Below are positions 19,235 to 29,514 of a stretch of 29,514 nucleotides of DNA, one piece after another. The translations under genes were made by a program, and so were the position numbers. This DNA comes from Cyclostephanos tholiformis. Taxonomy: Eukaryota > Bacillariophyta > Thalassiosirophyceae > Thalassiosirales > Thalassiosiraceae. Each line of letters starts with the position of its first letter. Position 1 is the stretch's first letter. The notes beneath the pieces are model-generated. The model saw nothing but the letters and a program-made list of their open reading frames with translations, was not told the origin of the DNA and made no database searches. The DNA lies in the NCBI GenBank assembly GCA_036939975.1, contig JALLPB010000049.1, positions 1-29,514 of the forward strand. The letters are read 5' to 3'.

Positions 19235-19596
19235 ATCATGATGACGAAATCGCATTGTGATCGGCACGGAAAACGCCAACAAAAAGAGGGTTAGGGAAGC
19301 TGAATGGAGGAAGGTAGGTGCTAGAGATAAGTCCAAAGAGGAGAAAGGAGGGGTATTTAGTTAAATAATCCCTCTTACCATGTAAATTATTTATTGTTCA
19401 CTCATGCAAGTATTTGTTGTGCTTACCGACATGATGCTACCAAGCGCGCTAAAATAAGGGGATGACAATGTCTCAGAGTGATGTGCGTTGTGAGTTGTGG
19501 AGAATATGAAAGATACTCGAAGGCATAACTGGATATTGAAATGCCATGAAAATATAAACAGGGTAAAAGCCGATGTTGCAAGAAAAAAGTGAAAGT
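19235..19596. other. Spacer downstream of SMU1, with an LRR-repeat scrap
   Basis: 362 bp without a gene. An AGGTAGGT octamer lies at 19312-19319. Around 19460-19491 the words GGGGATGACAATG and GAGTGATGTGC match the LRR repeat unit at about 20551-20577, suggesting a stray repeat fragment beyond the recognisable end of the pseudogene. Confidence 0.45.
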
Positions 19597-22161
19597 CTAC
19601 AACAAATGGTCATCGTCGTCAAGAATTTCCTTCTTCATAACCTGTCCATCATCATCACTATCTCTGCTTGATCGCTTCTTCGACACTTCCTCTCCTTTCA
19701 CATTACCACTAGAATACCCAGACAACATCTTTTCTGTTTCTTTCTGCAATGCTAATCCACACGCTGGTTTGTTGGCCTTGTTGGAGTTCTCATCCTTGTC
19801 ATCCTCGTCATCATCGGAATCATTCACTGCAAAGTGCCAATGCATCGACAGGTGCCTTCTGGACTATTTGATTGCTTCTCAAAAAATCATCTTTCTCTTT
19901 GTCATGATTGGAATCATCATTAAGAGCAGAAGTCTCAACATCAGTGTTTGCTGGGTCAAAAGTGCTGGCCTCAACATCCCCATCATCATTGTCAACATCA
20001 TCATCCCCACTGTCATCAGCATCAACCACATCATTGTTTTCATGACCATCAGTGAGGAAGGACAGCACATTTGGAACTGCAATCCTCACCATTGAGATAG
20101 AATCATGGCAACATTGCACTTTCATTTCTGTGGTAAGTAGTCCTTGTTCTGGCCAAATTGTCCGGTGATTTTTGATTTCCAGATGGTGAGGTCTAGCAAC
20201 ATGAGAGCATCCTCCATGACAGAGAGCTCAGAGTCGATCAAACAAAAATGAGAATTCAAACACTCAGAAGATGTGGTAGGAATGCTCTTTAGCATACTGT
20301 GGATATGGATCTGCCATATCCTTGTTCACACAAGGGCCACACATTCCAGCAAAAGATCCGAATGCTCCGGTATATTGCATTGGACCAAAAAGCAATACAT
20401 ACTAAAGGACCTTTCATGGATCCCATGATTCCACCAATGCCACATTGACTTCCCACTTCCCAGACACATACTGTTCAATCACATCGCAAAACCACACATT
20501 TGTCATATTCGAGCAATAATGACTCCTCATCAATTGCTGTGAAAGAGGTGGGGATGACAATGCATTGGAGTGATGTGCATTCCCAAAATGCCTCTTTCCC
20601 AATTTCCTCAAGCCCTTTGCCAAAACGCACAGTCCTCAACCCCCTGCAACCATAGAATGATTCATCCTTGATGACCTTGATGGCGGGGGGTATAACCAAG
20701 TGTTGGTGCAACAATATGCATTCATAAAAGGCCCTTTCCCCAATTTCCTCTAACCCATCACCCAGCTACAGAGTCATCAGCCCTGAGCAACCATTAAATG
20801 CACCATCCTCTACTGCCTTGACAGCGGGGGGTATGATGATTTGTTGGAGAGATTTGCATCTGATAAATGCTCACTCCCCTATCTCCTCCAGTCCATCGCT
20901 GAGATGCACAATCTTCAACTTCTTGCAATCTTCATGCAGGCCTTAATCACCTTGACAGCAGGGTGCATGACAACTTGTTGGAACCAAAGGCATCCTTGAA
21001 ATGCCCCCCTCCCAATCTCCCACAGTCCATTGCAGAGATTCACAGTCATAAGCCTCCCGCAACCATAAAATGTCATAGCCTCAATCACCTTGACGGTGGG
21101 GGGTATAACGATTTGTTGGAGCGCAGTGCATTCCCAAAATTCCTCCTCCCCATCCTCCTCCAGTCCATCACCGAGATGGACAGTAGCCAATCCTGAGCAA
21201 CCATAGAATGAATCAGCCTTGTTGTTCACCTTGAGTGTGGAGGGTATGTCTATATGTTAGAGCAATGTGCATTCATGAAATGCCCTCTCCCCAATCTCTC
21301 CCAGCCCATCGCCAAAATGAATAGTTGTCAACCCTGAGCAACAATAGAATGCATCATCCTTAATCACCTTGATGGTGGGAGGTATGGAAATGCCCAAACC
21401 TCAATCTCCTCCACCCCATTGTTTAGCTGTACAGTCATCAAACTCAAGCAACCATAGAATTCCTCAAGCATAATCGCCTTGACAGCAGGGGGAATAATGA
21501 TATGTTGGAGCAGAAAGCACCATCCAAATGCCCCCTCCCCAATATCCCACAGCCCATCACCAAGATTCACAGTCATCAACTCCATGCAATACCAGAATGT
21601 GCTATCTTTAATTGCCTTGACGGAGGGGGGTATGACAATTTGTTGGAATGAGCATCTGATAAATACTCCCTCCCCCGATCTCCTCCATTCCATTGCCAAG
21701 ATCCACAATTGTCAACTGCCTCCAATCACTGAATGCTCATTCCTTGATCTTCTTGATGGAGTGAGGTATCGCGTTTTGTCATAGTGACGTGCATTTCTCA
21801 AATGCTCCCTCCCCAATCTATTCCAACCCATCATTGAGATGCACGGTCGTCAACCGTGATAACCACTCGAATGTCCCAGCCTTAATTGCCCTGACGAACA
21901 GGTGGACTCTGACTTGAGTCACATCCTTGGGAATATCATCCCCCTCCTGCCCGGTATTAATGAAGAAAGTTTGCTCGTCTCCATCGTCTTCAGTAGCTCA
22001 GTTGAGTGCAGCAATTCTTGGCGATCGACGTAAGCCCGACATTTCCAAATTAATGAGACGAGGGACCAGTAGAGAGAATTGTCAAACAAAGAAGGAGGCG
22101 CAGATTTTGTGACAGAGTTGTGGGATAGAATCAACTTGTTGAGATATTCCCGTCGAGTCAA
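19597..22161 (-). pseudogene. Degenerate BspA-type leucine-rich repeat (LRR_5) gene
   Basis: Reading leftwards from about 22161, an N-terminal segment (NSLYWSLVSLIWKCRAYVDR) has no in-frame ATG near its start. A frameshift after PGRRG leads to GDDIPKDVTQVRVHLFVRAI. About ten units of two LRR_5 repeats follow, with phrases such as IVIPPSVKAIKDSTFWYC, LMTVNLGDGLWDIGEGAF and SFYGCRGLRTV. In-frame stops interrupt recognisable repeats (after NDGLE, CTSL and IKKIKE near 21710-21830), and frames change repeatedly. Beyond 20470 the frame drifts through LELSVMEDALMLLDLTIWKS to MKVQCCHDSISMVRIAVPNV and an acidic tail ending at 19597, which I take as the original C-terminus. BspA-like LRR proteins are extracellular or surface proteins in bacteria and protists and are expanded in diatoms. 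The acidic C-terminal part could instead be a separate small gene. Confidence 0.75.
20590..21830 (-). repeat. About ten ~138-bp tandem LRR units
   Basis: The word ATCTCCTCC and its variants recurs at about 20602, 20743, 20881, 21015, 21152, 21294, 21404, 21542, 21679 and 21816. Spacings are 141, 138, 134, 137, 142, 110, 138, 137 and 137 bp, read by eye (plus or minus one). A 138-bp unit codes 46 residues, two LRR_5 repeats. Spacings not divisible by three mark frameshifts. Confidence 0.8.
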
Positions 22162-22311
22162 TACATTATGGTAGGTAGAAAGTGTGATGGTTGTGTTTCG
22201 AGGTCACAATAATTCTGAAAAGGTATCATATCGGCGCGCCAAAATTTTCAAAGAAATACCGTAGGTAGATATGGTACGATATGATATTATGATAAAACAA
22301 CATCAGCATTC
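22162..22311. promoter_or_regulatory. 5' flank of the S9 peptidase gene with octamers and an E2F-like site
   Basis: GTAGGTAG is present at 22171-22178 and 22261-22268. At 22233-22244 the sequence GGCGCGCCAAAA reads TTTTGGCGCGCC on the minus strand, a match to the eukaryotic E2F core (TTTSSCGC), 68 bp before the ATG at 22312. Function is inferred from the match only. Confidence 0.35.
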
Positions 22312-25300
22312 ATGGCATGGCGCGAAGTAATAGTAGAGCTTCATCAAGGCCATCGTGCATCCATGCCACTGACTTGGATATGTTTGCTCCTCCTCTCCGC
22401 CGACGGCCCCGTCTGCCGTGCGTGGATGATAACGACGGCGCCGCCGCCGCGTCGTTCGATTCAGTCGCGTGAACACACGGGACATCATCGACGCGGGGGG
22501 GGGGAACGGCACGACCAACGTTGGTATCGTAGAACGAGCCGGTCGCATACCGCCGCATCCGCGTTCGATAACGCCGCGGCCATAGATGACGATGTATCTT
22601 CGCCCATCGCCGTTATGCCGCCGATGCCATTTCGCGACGAGGCTTCCTTCGTCGTGGCCGGGGAAATAATACCCCCGGGCGCGACGACGGCGACGACGAC
22701 GACGGCGACGGCGACGATGCCATTGCGCCAGTCCCCGTCCTCGTCGAACCCTCTGCTCTCGCCCCCCCGATATATACCTAACCCGTACGGATGGTTACGA
22801 GACGAAACTCGGACGAATGTCACGGTTTTGGATCACCTGCATGCGGAGAACAAGTACACGGAGCATATGACATCCCACCTCGTCGAACTTAGGGAGGATT
22901 TGTATCGCGAGGTGCGTTAGTAGGAACAATAGGGAACCGTCGTTTTTTTGTTGATAAATACGTTCTCCGATCGTTCTGGACGACCCTGATGATTGTTAAC
23001 ATATTTTCCATAATCTCCCCCCCCCCCCCCCCCCCCCGAATGATTGATTTCACACGTGCAGTTCCTGTCGAGCATACAAGAAACGGATTACACCACCCCG
23101 GCGCTTAAGACCACGACGACCGCCACGGAAGGAGGAATTGGGGGCTATTGGTATTACACGAGATTCGAGGAGGGTGAGAGCTACCCGAGGTATTGTCGTG
23201 CGCCGCGATCATCTTCCGTCGACGATCTTTATCCCCCCCCCGTCAACGCGGGGTGGGATGTAATCATCACGAATCCCAACAACAACGAGACACGCCTGGG
23301 GCCATTGCTAACCGACGAGGAAGTCTACCTCGACGTGCCATCCCTGGCCCGCGATAAGAAATATTTGGCAACGGGGGCCATCGCCATCTCGCCAAATCAA
23401 AAACATGTCGCGTACACCCTCGACGAGAGAGGCGGGGAGACGTGTCAGCTGTACGTAAGGGACATCGAATCGAGTAAAGTACGGACCCTGATGCGCTATC
23501 ATAGTAACAACGACGACCGAAATGATGATGATGATGATGCCACCGCCGAAGGCGATGATGATCTCAATACTCCGCTCGATGCTCCGCAGGAGTGCGACGG
23601 TAGCGTGGTCTGGAACGACGTTGGCGATGCTTTATTTTACGTCACCATGGACGCCGCGCATCGTCCGTATAGGCTGTACCGTCGTCGTGTATTCGATTTC
23701 GACGGGCACTGGATCGATGCGCGGGATGATCGGGTCGACGGGGACGAACTGCTAATGGAGGAAGAGGACGAAACGTTCAACATTCGCATATCGAAGAGTT
23801 TCGATGGAAGATATCTACTGGTGCGTTCGAGCTCGAAGGAATCCAGCGAGGTCCATTACCTAGACTTGCGCCCGGAGTTGGCCAGTAGTCAAGGAGGGAC
23901 GTCCCCGGCGAAAAATGACCTCGTCTGCATCGCCAAGAGGAGGCCCAAGGTGCTTTACCGCGTCACACACTGTCAGGGATTTTGGCTAGTTCAAACTAAT
24001 GTGGGTGGCTTGCCCAATCTTAGCTTGAAGGCGTGTCGAGTTGGCGAGGAGTACTTGGAAACTTGGAAGGATGTCGTTCGTTATGATGCCGATGCTCCTG
24101 TTCCTGTGTTCGATGGTGGGCATGAACGCTCATTGGATGTGAGTGAGCACGTTATTTCGCGCATTTTATTTCCGAGCTGTCGCCCCGTCTCAATTTTTCG
24201 ATAAACACGAGAAGGGTGTCACGGTATTTAACCCCTCTTTTGAGGGGGGTACATCTCCTTCTCCTCTTCCACTATCATATGGTGTAGTTACCGGAAGAGA
24301 AGATGGAATGCCACGTGTCTGGATTCTAGAATTCAGCGATGAAAAGAGGCAATCATCAAACGATTTCAGCCCATTGACGGTTGGCCAGATGACGCGTCTT
24401 GAATTCGACGAAGATGCCTACGACGTCGGCATCGGTGGCAACCGCGATCCGAGTCTCCCGTATGTGGTAATATGTTATGACTCCTTAATCACGCCCCCCT
24501 CTCATATAGCCGTGCCTCTACACCGGCCTTCGGATTTGGGCGCGAGGAGGATATTGAAAGCGAAGGACGTTCCCGGGTATAACAAGGACTCGTACGCATG
24601 TGAGAGGACCACCGTGACAAGCCGGGATGGAAAAGCAATTCCAGTGTCGTTGGTCTATCATCGCGATGTGCTAAAAAAGCGGAACGATGGCCCCGTTCCC
24701 ACTCATCTCTACGGATATGGATCTTACGGTGCATCGATAGAGGCATCATTTCGTTCTACCCGCCTGCCTCTGCTAAATAGGAAGGTTGTGTACGTCCTCG
24801 CTCACGTCCGCGGAGGTGGAGAGCTGGGCCGTCCGTGGTATGACGAGGCGAAGTATCTTACGAAGAAAAACTCTTTCAATGATTTTGTGGATGTGGCTCG
24901 TTGGCTGGCGGGCGATGCGACAGACGACGGCCTCAATACGAATCCGGTTGAGTCGTCCGTCGGGAGAGGAATAACGACCCCGAGAAAACTCTCGTGTGAA
25001 GGTCGCAGCGCTGGCGGGCTCCTCGTAGGCGCCAGTCTAAATCAACATCCTGAGCTTTTCCGCGCCGCCATACTTGGCGTTCCTTTTGTTGATGTTGCAT
25101 GTTAGTATGCCAGATTGCGTTATTACTTTTTCTGTAATAGTAACGTTTAATACTCATGAAATTTTGCGCTGTATTATATTTCCTCAGGTACAATGGTTGA
25201 TGCCACGATACCGCTTACCTCTCTTGAATGGGAAGAATGGGGCAATCCCAACGAAGGTATGCCATATGAAGACGTTTCATTTGAGTGGCTCTCGTATTCC

Positions 25301-25823
25301 GCGACTAAACTTGGCAAATATTATAATGGTCACGACAGAGAAATTCTTTGACTACATCTTAAGTTATTCCCCCATAAACAATATAAAAAATGGGGCGGAG
25401 TATCCAGCATGCTTAATAACTGGGGGATTGAACGATCCACGTGTGCAGGTAAGAGTGACTTGTTCTGTTTTGCATCAAGTTCGTCGTCCACGAATCTCAT
25501 TGCTAAATATTTGTGCATTCTATTTCCAACGATCAACTATGAACCTAATACAAGTATTGGGAGCCAGCAAAGTATAGCGCGGAATTGAGGCACAGAACAT
25601 GCGATAAATCAGGTCCCATTTTGTTGAAGATGGAAATGGATTCTGGTTCGTAGCTAAAATTTTATTTTGACATGACATTTTTCGTGTTCAAAATCTCGGC
25701 TGACCATTGATTCGCTATCATTATTTTTTAGGCCATTTTTCAGGTTCAGATCGTTACAAATATTTTAGAGATTTAGCCTTCGAATACGCATTTTTGTTGG
25801 ATTTCTTGGGAAATACTTCGTGA
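22312..25823 (+). CDS. Oligopeptidase B-like serine peptidase (prolyl oligopeptidase family S9A) with plastid-type leader
   Basis: Seven exons: 22312-22911, 23062-24138, 24212-25100, 25188-25256, 25339-25448, 25555-25645, 25732-25823; the join is open, 975 residues. Family marks are PNPYGWLRDE, SSIQETDYTTPAL, GGYWYYTRFEEG, the propeller text VAYTLDERGGETC, and the hydrolase domain LYGYGSYG, HVRGGGELGRPWYD. The triad is complete: Ser in GRSAGG (codon 25007), Asp in GLNDPRVQ (25434) and His in GHFSGSDRY (25734). These enzymes cut short peptides after basic residues. ATG 22363 would give a cleaner signal peptide (MPLTWICLLLLSADG, then CRA-W), a possible plastid leader. Length exceeds bacterial OpB (about 690) through the leader, an Ala/Thr-rich N-terminal region and propeller inserts. 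The start of exon 3 is the weakest boundary (acceptor GAG at 24211; 24215 also keeps frame). The exon 6 donor is GTTCGT. Confidence 0.87.
23017..23037 (+). repeat. C21 homopolymer in intron 1 of the S9 peptidase gene
   Basis: Twenty-one C lie 24 bp before the intron's 3' splice site (acceptor CAG at 23059-23061). This intron (150 bp) is about twice the size of the others in the gene. Confidence 0.9.
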
Positions 25824-26045
25824 CGAGGTTGAGGGAATAGCAAGAGAATGATGAGAAATGACTGTGTTCAAGAGAGTTCTTAGGGGCTCGTAGCTTTTTT
25901 GTTAAATGCAAAACACTAATAGTATTGTAGACAAATATTATAATAGATCGTAGTGAGAAGGGGGACAGACTTACGATACATGATCCTATGTGAAACAGTG
26001 CCCTGCGGACGAGCGGAGTCTGGGGAATTAAGATTAATGAAGCTG

Positions 26046-26270
26046 AAATAATTCTGTGGGCTGGAATTTGTGTTTGTTGTCTGTCTCAACAGATATAATA
26101 ATATTCCTAAGTTGATTTGAAACAGATCTCTTCTTAAGGACTTGCTAAAAAAAGAGCCCAAAATAATTCCATGGGCTGGATACTGCGTGTTGTGTCTGTC
26201 GTAAAAGCTAATATAATATTCCTAAGTTGATTTGAAAAAGATCTTCATTTAAGGACTTGTTATTAGTCCT
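26046..26270. repeat. Imperfect tandem duplication, ~115-bp period
   Basis: Unit 1 starts at 26046 and unit 2 at 26161, both with AAATAATTC, TGGGCTGGA, then GTGT(C/T)TGT, AATATTCCTAAGTTGATTTG, AGATCT and TTAAGGACTTG. Divergence is moderate with small indels. No open frame is shared. TCCTTAAG and CTTAAGG words after unit 2 form short inverted repeats (about 26250-26300). Confidence 0.75.
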
Positions 26271-26596
26271 TAAGTTGTTTAAATAATTTTCCTTCTTAAG
26301 GTTATTAAAGGCGGTAGTGACTGTACCTAAGACTGGTAAATCTAAAAAGGCCTATTTGTTTTTTTGGCGGGAGCGAAAAACGGACGCCAAGACGGGGCAA
26401 AGTTACAGATGGTACATGCAAATAATAAAAAATATTACAATACTACACTACGATGAAGCTGAATTTTGAATTCTTATTTTTTCTGCTTGAAGCCTCTCCA
26501 AGACTTAAACATTCGAAGTGGTACTTTAGTATTAGGTGTCAGCGGTTGACACCTCAGAACTCAGAAACAGCTGCTAATAATTTTGGTTTTCTTAGG

Positions 26597-26597
26597 N
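26597..26597. other. Ambiguous base (N)
   Basis: The single undetermined base in the window, in the gene-free spacer; it shows that local consensus here was weak. Confidence 0.98.
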
Positions 26598-27085
26598 GTG
26601 TGTCTGGCTATGTATCCAGATATATGTATCCAATTTGTGTTCGGACAAAAAAATTTGTCTAAACCCCCTACATAAATACATAAGATAATTCGGCGTGCTT
26701 GTCTCAGGCGATTTTATCTTGCAGAACGACTCGGGGCGTACAAGTGAGCACACAATGAGCTTGTGTGTTGAGAAACAGTGGATGCTCCATGGTTTAGCTA
26801 CTCTACTCTTTCGCTAGTGCTGTGCCAATTTTTCTGTAAATAAATATTTGATTTTACAAGGATATCAATATCTATTATGAAAACATCATTTGTGTGCACC
26901 CATCCTCGTTGAACAAGTCATCATATCGACATCGACATGACATGGCCCAGCTTCATTTTGCGACAGCGCGAAGAAATTGCGCAAATCGTCATTCAAAATT
27001 AAACCGAATCCCATGCAAACTTCTGCTAACCCTTCCCCAAACACACACACCCGGCGAACAAACTATGTTAGCACATCTCTCCTTG

Positions 27086-29260
27086 TTAATCGACCTTGAC
27101 CGCGCCATAAATTTTTTTCACGAACCAAAATGAAGAGAGGTATCCCACCGTCCCACACATCAACGAGAAGGCCATAGATATCATCAACATGTATGTTAGG
27201 TACACCATCACAGGTAGGACGCCCACAAGATCCAACTTGGATGATAAGAACCAGAGGGAATAAACGAAGAGGTAGAACCCGGCTGAAGCGCAGTTTGCGA
27301 AGGACTTCCACCACCAGCGGTGATCCTCACTGCAAAGCTGAAGGTAGCACATAACCATAGAGACCTGCGCGCATGTGGCGACTAGGATCATGAGGACTGC
27401 CATGAGGAATCCCATGATGTAATAAAGCTGATGTAGCCAGAGGGCGCTCATGATGAAGAAGAGCTCGATGCAGACGGTCCCAAATGGAAGGAGGCCGGCA
27501 AGGAGGACGGATCCGGGAGGGGAGGCATAGTAGGGGGCTTCAGGAATGAATCGAGCGATCTGATTTGTCTTGGTGGGGACTGACACCCTCTCGGCGCGAT
27601 AGCCGAAGTAGCTCCCCACGAAGACAAGGGGGGTGGACACGCACGCCCACAGGAGAAATACCATGAAAATCGTGAGGAATGACACGGCAGTTGCCGCTCC
27701 CGCAAACGTAAGGAACACGTTCAGCACCAGGAACATGGACACGAGGAGGCCGGGGAAAGCGATGGCGGTGGCGATGGTGCACGTCTTCCACGACTTAGCG
27801 TCGCAAAACTTGTAGAGGCGGGAGGAGACGTACCCCCCCACGCCGCCGCAAAGCACGTACAGCATGATGATGGCCGTTAGGGCCTGTCCCTTCTTGATGG
27901 GGTTGAGCATGCGCAGCATCGAGGCACATAGGGTGATGAAGAAGGCGCTTCCGATCTGAGCGCCGGTCCCGACCATGACGCTCAACAGCATGGGATACGT
28001 CTGGGGGGGACGGAAGACGTCGCCATGGACGAGCTTCCATCCCGTCTCCTCCTGGGCCTCCTCAAGGGTCTGCATCTCGTTGTACCCTGCAATGTCCTTC
28101 TTGAGGGTGCGTATCAAGATGGTTGCGACCGCCCCAGTTAGAAAGATGACGATCATTAGGGAGTTCACGATCGCGAAGTAGTGTATCTCGTCGTCGGGAC
28201 TCCCCACGAGGTAAATATCCCACCTGTCCGCCCAAGGCAGCTCGAATTCCTTCCAAACGACCTCGTAGGAATAAAGGATCTTCATGGTCTCGCCGGTCGA
28301 TCCGGATCGCAATGCGAGATACGTATCAGGCTCGTTCACCGGACTCTCCCCGTCCCCGCACGTCGACCAGTCATCCTTCTTGTTCGCGGCCTCAAGGTTC
28401 GTCTCTAGCTCGTCTTTCTCGTTACCATTCTTCTTGTGCGTGATGGAGACAGGATGCACATCGAATCCCGTGATGCGTACCCCCTCAAACTCGTTGGGGT
28501 CCTCGTGGTAGGTAATCGTGAACTTGAGATGATTGTAAAGGTAGAACTCGTCTTCCTTGAGGCCGGTGTACGAGGGAGGGGCCTTGAATCCCACAGGATA
28601 GCCGCGGACGGCGTAGTTCAATTCCTTGCTGCGCATTAGCACCGGGAGCTGATCGAGGGACAGGTGGATGCGGTACTGCCTGTCAACCAGCTTGCGCAGC
28701 CAACGGAGCTTCTTCCCCCCCACTTCAACGACGCAAAGGGGGGTGCACTGCTTGTCGACCTTTGCAGGGAAGTTGTACGGCGCCATCTGAAGCTTATGCC
28801 CCATAAGACGGCTGCCAAGGTTACGTCGCTGCCTGAACCTTTTTTGGATTTTTTCGGCTGGCTCCGGGCAGGTGGGGAGGTCGTAATACTCGAACGGGAC
28901 CTGGGTCTTCTTGCTCTCGACCAATTCCACGAACGCAGGCACCGGCTCGTGGTCGCTGTATTCCTCGGGGGATGCGCCGGGGAATAAAATCTGCGCGAGC
29001 GACGCCTCGCGCCTCTTCAGCAGTCCCTTCCTTTTCTTCTTGCGGAGCTCGTAATTGCGTAGCTCGGTCGCCTCCTTCGTCATGCCCACCTGATCCTGAC
29101 CCGCCGCCTTCATGTTCGCAAATTTCACCTGCTCCGCCCTCGCCTCGATTTTCTTCTGCTTGCGCGACATCCTTAGCTTGGGCTCGGCACCCATTACGAT
29201 GTCATGGGGGGAGAGGACGGCGGCGAGTAACAGCGCCGCTCGGAGTAGGAAGCGTGTCAT
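27086..29260 (-). CDS. Transmembrane 9 superfamily protein (TM9SF/EMP70/nonaspanin)
   Basis: An intronless frame of 724 residues from ATG 29260, which opens a signal peptide (MTRFLLRAALLLAAVLS) and has A at -3; the upstream in-frame ATG at 29293 has a poorer context. After a Lys/Arg-rich segment comes the lumenal domain with family phrases PFEYYDLPTC, GSRLMGHKLQMAPY, YNHLKFTITYHED, RITGFDVHPVSI, and ILYSYEVVWKEFELPWADRW. Nine membrane helices follow: the first at IHYFAIVNSLMIVIFL, then GWKLVHGDVFRPPQ, QTYPMLLSVMVGTGAQ, GGVGGYVSSRLYK, and the terminal KKIYGAVKVD, typical of the family's Golgi/endosome sorting tail. TM9SF proteins act in endosome/Golgi membrane sorting, adhesion and phagocytosis in other eukaryotes. 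The lumenal domain carries extra Lys-rich N-terminal sequence (about residues 25-85). The gene is GC-rich relative to its flanks. Confidence 0.93.
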   Translation of the reverse strand: MTRFLLRAALLLAAVLSPHDIVMGAEPKLRMSRKQKKIEARAEQVKFANMKAAGQDQVGMTKEATELRNYELRKKKRKGLLKRREASLAQILFPGASPEEYSDHEPVPAFVELVESKKTQVPFEYYDLPTCPEPAEKIQKRFRQRRNLGSRLMGHKLQMAPYNFPAKVDKQCTPLCVVEVGGKKLRWLRKLVDRQYRIHLSLDQLPVLMRSKELNYAVRGYPVGFKAPPSYTGLKEDEFYLYNHLKFTITYHEDPNEFEGVRITGFDVHPVSITHKKNGNEKDELETNLEAANKKDDWSTCGDGESPVNEPDTYLALRSGSTGETMKILYSYEVVWKEFELPWADRWDIYLVGSPDDEIHYFAIVNSLMIVIFLTGAVATILIRTLKKDIAGYNEMQTLEEAQEETGWKLVHGDVFRPPQTYPMLLSVMVGTGAQIGSAFFITLCASMLRMLNPIKKGQALTAIIMLYVLCGGVGGYVSSRLYKFCDAKSWKTCTIATAIAFPGLLVSMFLVLNVFLTFAGAATAVSFLTIFMVFLLWACVSTPLVFVGSYFGYRAERVSVPTKTNQIARFIPEAPYYASPPGSVLLAGLLPFGTVCIELFFIMSALWLHQLYYIMGFLMAVLMILVATCAQVSMVMCYLQLCSEDHRWWWKSFANCASAGFYLFVYSLWFLSSKLDLVGVLPVMVYLTYMLMISMAFSLMCGTVGYLSSFWFVKKIYGAVKVD

Positions 29261-29514
29261 TGTCAATTCGCCACTTATTATCTTTACGGTCATACACTCT
29301 CCGTGGCGAGAGGGATCTTGTTTGTTTTTTGCTTGTTTTATTTATTTGTTTTTTTGGTCGTTAGGGCGCATTGCATCTTCTGACTATCGTCTGTCGTTGG
29401 CGGGCGGGGGGGAGCGAGGGGGGGCGGGAGCCGCCCCGTTCAACAAATCTACCTAGGTAACTACCGTACTACACGCAGCACAAGCAATCAAAAACAACAA
29501 AAGTGAGAAAGAGG
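29261..29514. promoter_or_regulatory. 5' flank of the TM9SF gene
   Basis: 254 bp upstream on the minus strand. It holds a G-rich block at 29401-29430 (C-rich in the gene's sense) and the palindrome-containing word CTACCTAGGTA at 29449-29459, related to the octamer seen in other intergenic regions. No gene is seen on the plus strand. Confidence 0.4.

Larger units (their letters stand above)
25824..27085. other. AT-rich gene-free spacer
   Basis: 1,262 bp between the S9 peptidase stop and the TM9SF stop. Stops are dense in all frames. No domain, tRNA or transposase is recognised. It contains the 115-bp duplication (26046-26270) and the only ambiguous base of the window (26597). Both flanking genes' 3' untranslated ends must lie here. 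Confidence 0.55.

Noticed and set aside
20741..21830. Regular ~138-bp repeats considered as a CRISPR-like or satellite array
   Set aside because: Units translate as LRR_5 pairs on the minus strand and lack identical repeats with unique spacers.
27086..29364. Plus-strand frames over the TM9SF gene
   Set aside because: Shadows of a GC-rich gene; the minus frame has full family motifs and nine membrane helices.

Overview
The window looks like nuclear DNA of a diatom, probably a centric one. Three things point that way. Genes carry short GT..AG introns (70-176 bp). Several N-termini look like the signal peptide plus aromatic residue (ASAFAP-type) leader of complex-plastid proteins. There is also a tandem pair of Pro-Thr-repeat proteins with Trp-rich and Ser-Gly-Lys-rich segments of the kind seen in diatom wall proteins, and a BspA-type leucine-rich-repeat locus. 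No rRNA, tRNA, CRISPR array or bacterial-style operon was seen. Genes lie on both strands, and splice sites below were placed by reading GT/AG, phase and protein-family continuity.

Left part (1-9146): a phosphate-carrier-like mitochondrial carrier protein with a plastid-type leader followed by a twin-arginine segment (399-1782, +); a small ER thioredoxin/PDI protein ending in NDEL (1926-2635, -); a broken Rossmann-fold NAD(P)-binding gene with four apparent lesions (2976-4111, +); a 105-residue coiled-coil protein (4228-4721, -); a six-exon cationic amino acid transporter (4945-7263, +); and a Dus1-type tRNA-dihydrouridine synthase (7308-9146, -), convergent with the transporter with only 44 bp between the stops.

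Middle (9504-19234): two tandem paralogues (9504-11337 and 12111-13644, +) with the same three-exon structure, a membrane anchor, Lys/Ser/Gly and Trp-rich middle, a Cys core and a long Pro-Thr repeat tail; then a PH-domain protein (-) and a SMU1-like spliceosomal WD40 protein (+) that share a 322-bp divergent promoter.

Right part (19235-29514): a decayed LRR_5/BspA-like locus (-) built of about ten 138-bp units with stops and frameshifts; a seven-exon oligopeptidase B-like S9 peptidase (+) with all three catalytic residues; about 1.26 kb of AT-rich, apparently gene-free sequence holding a diverged 115-bp duplication and one N; and an intronless TM9SF/EMP70 membrane protein (-).

The genes do not form one pathway. 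The best candidates for something undescribed are the tandem Pro-Thr/Trp/SGK protein pair and the carrier with the apparent thylakoid-type leader.
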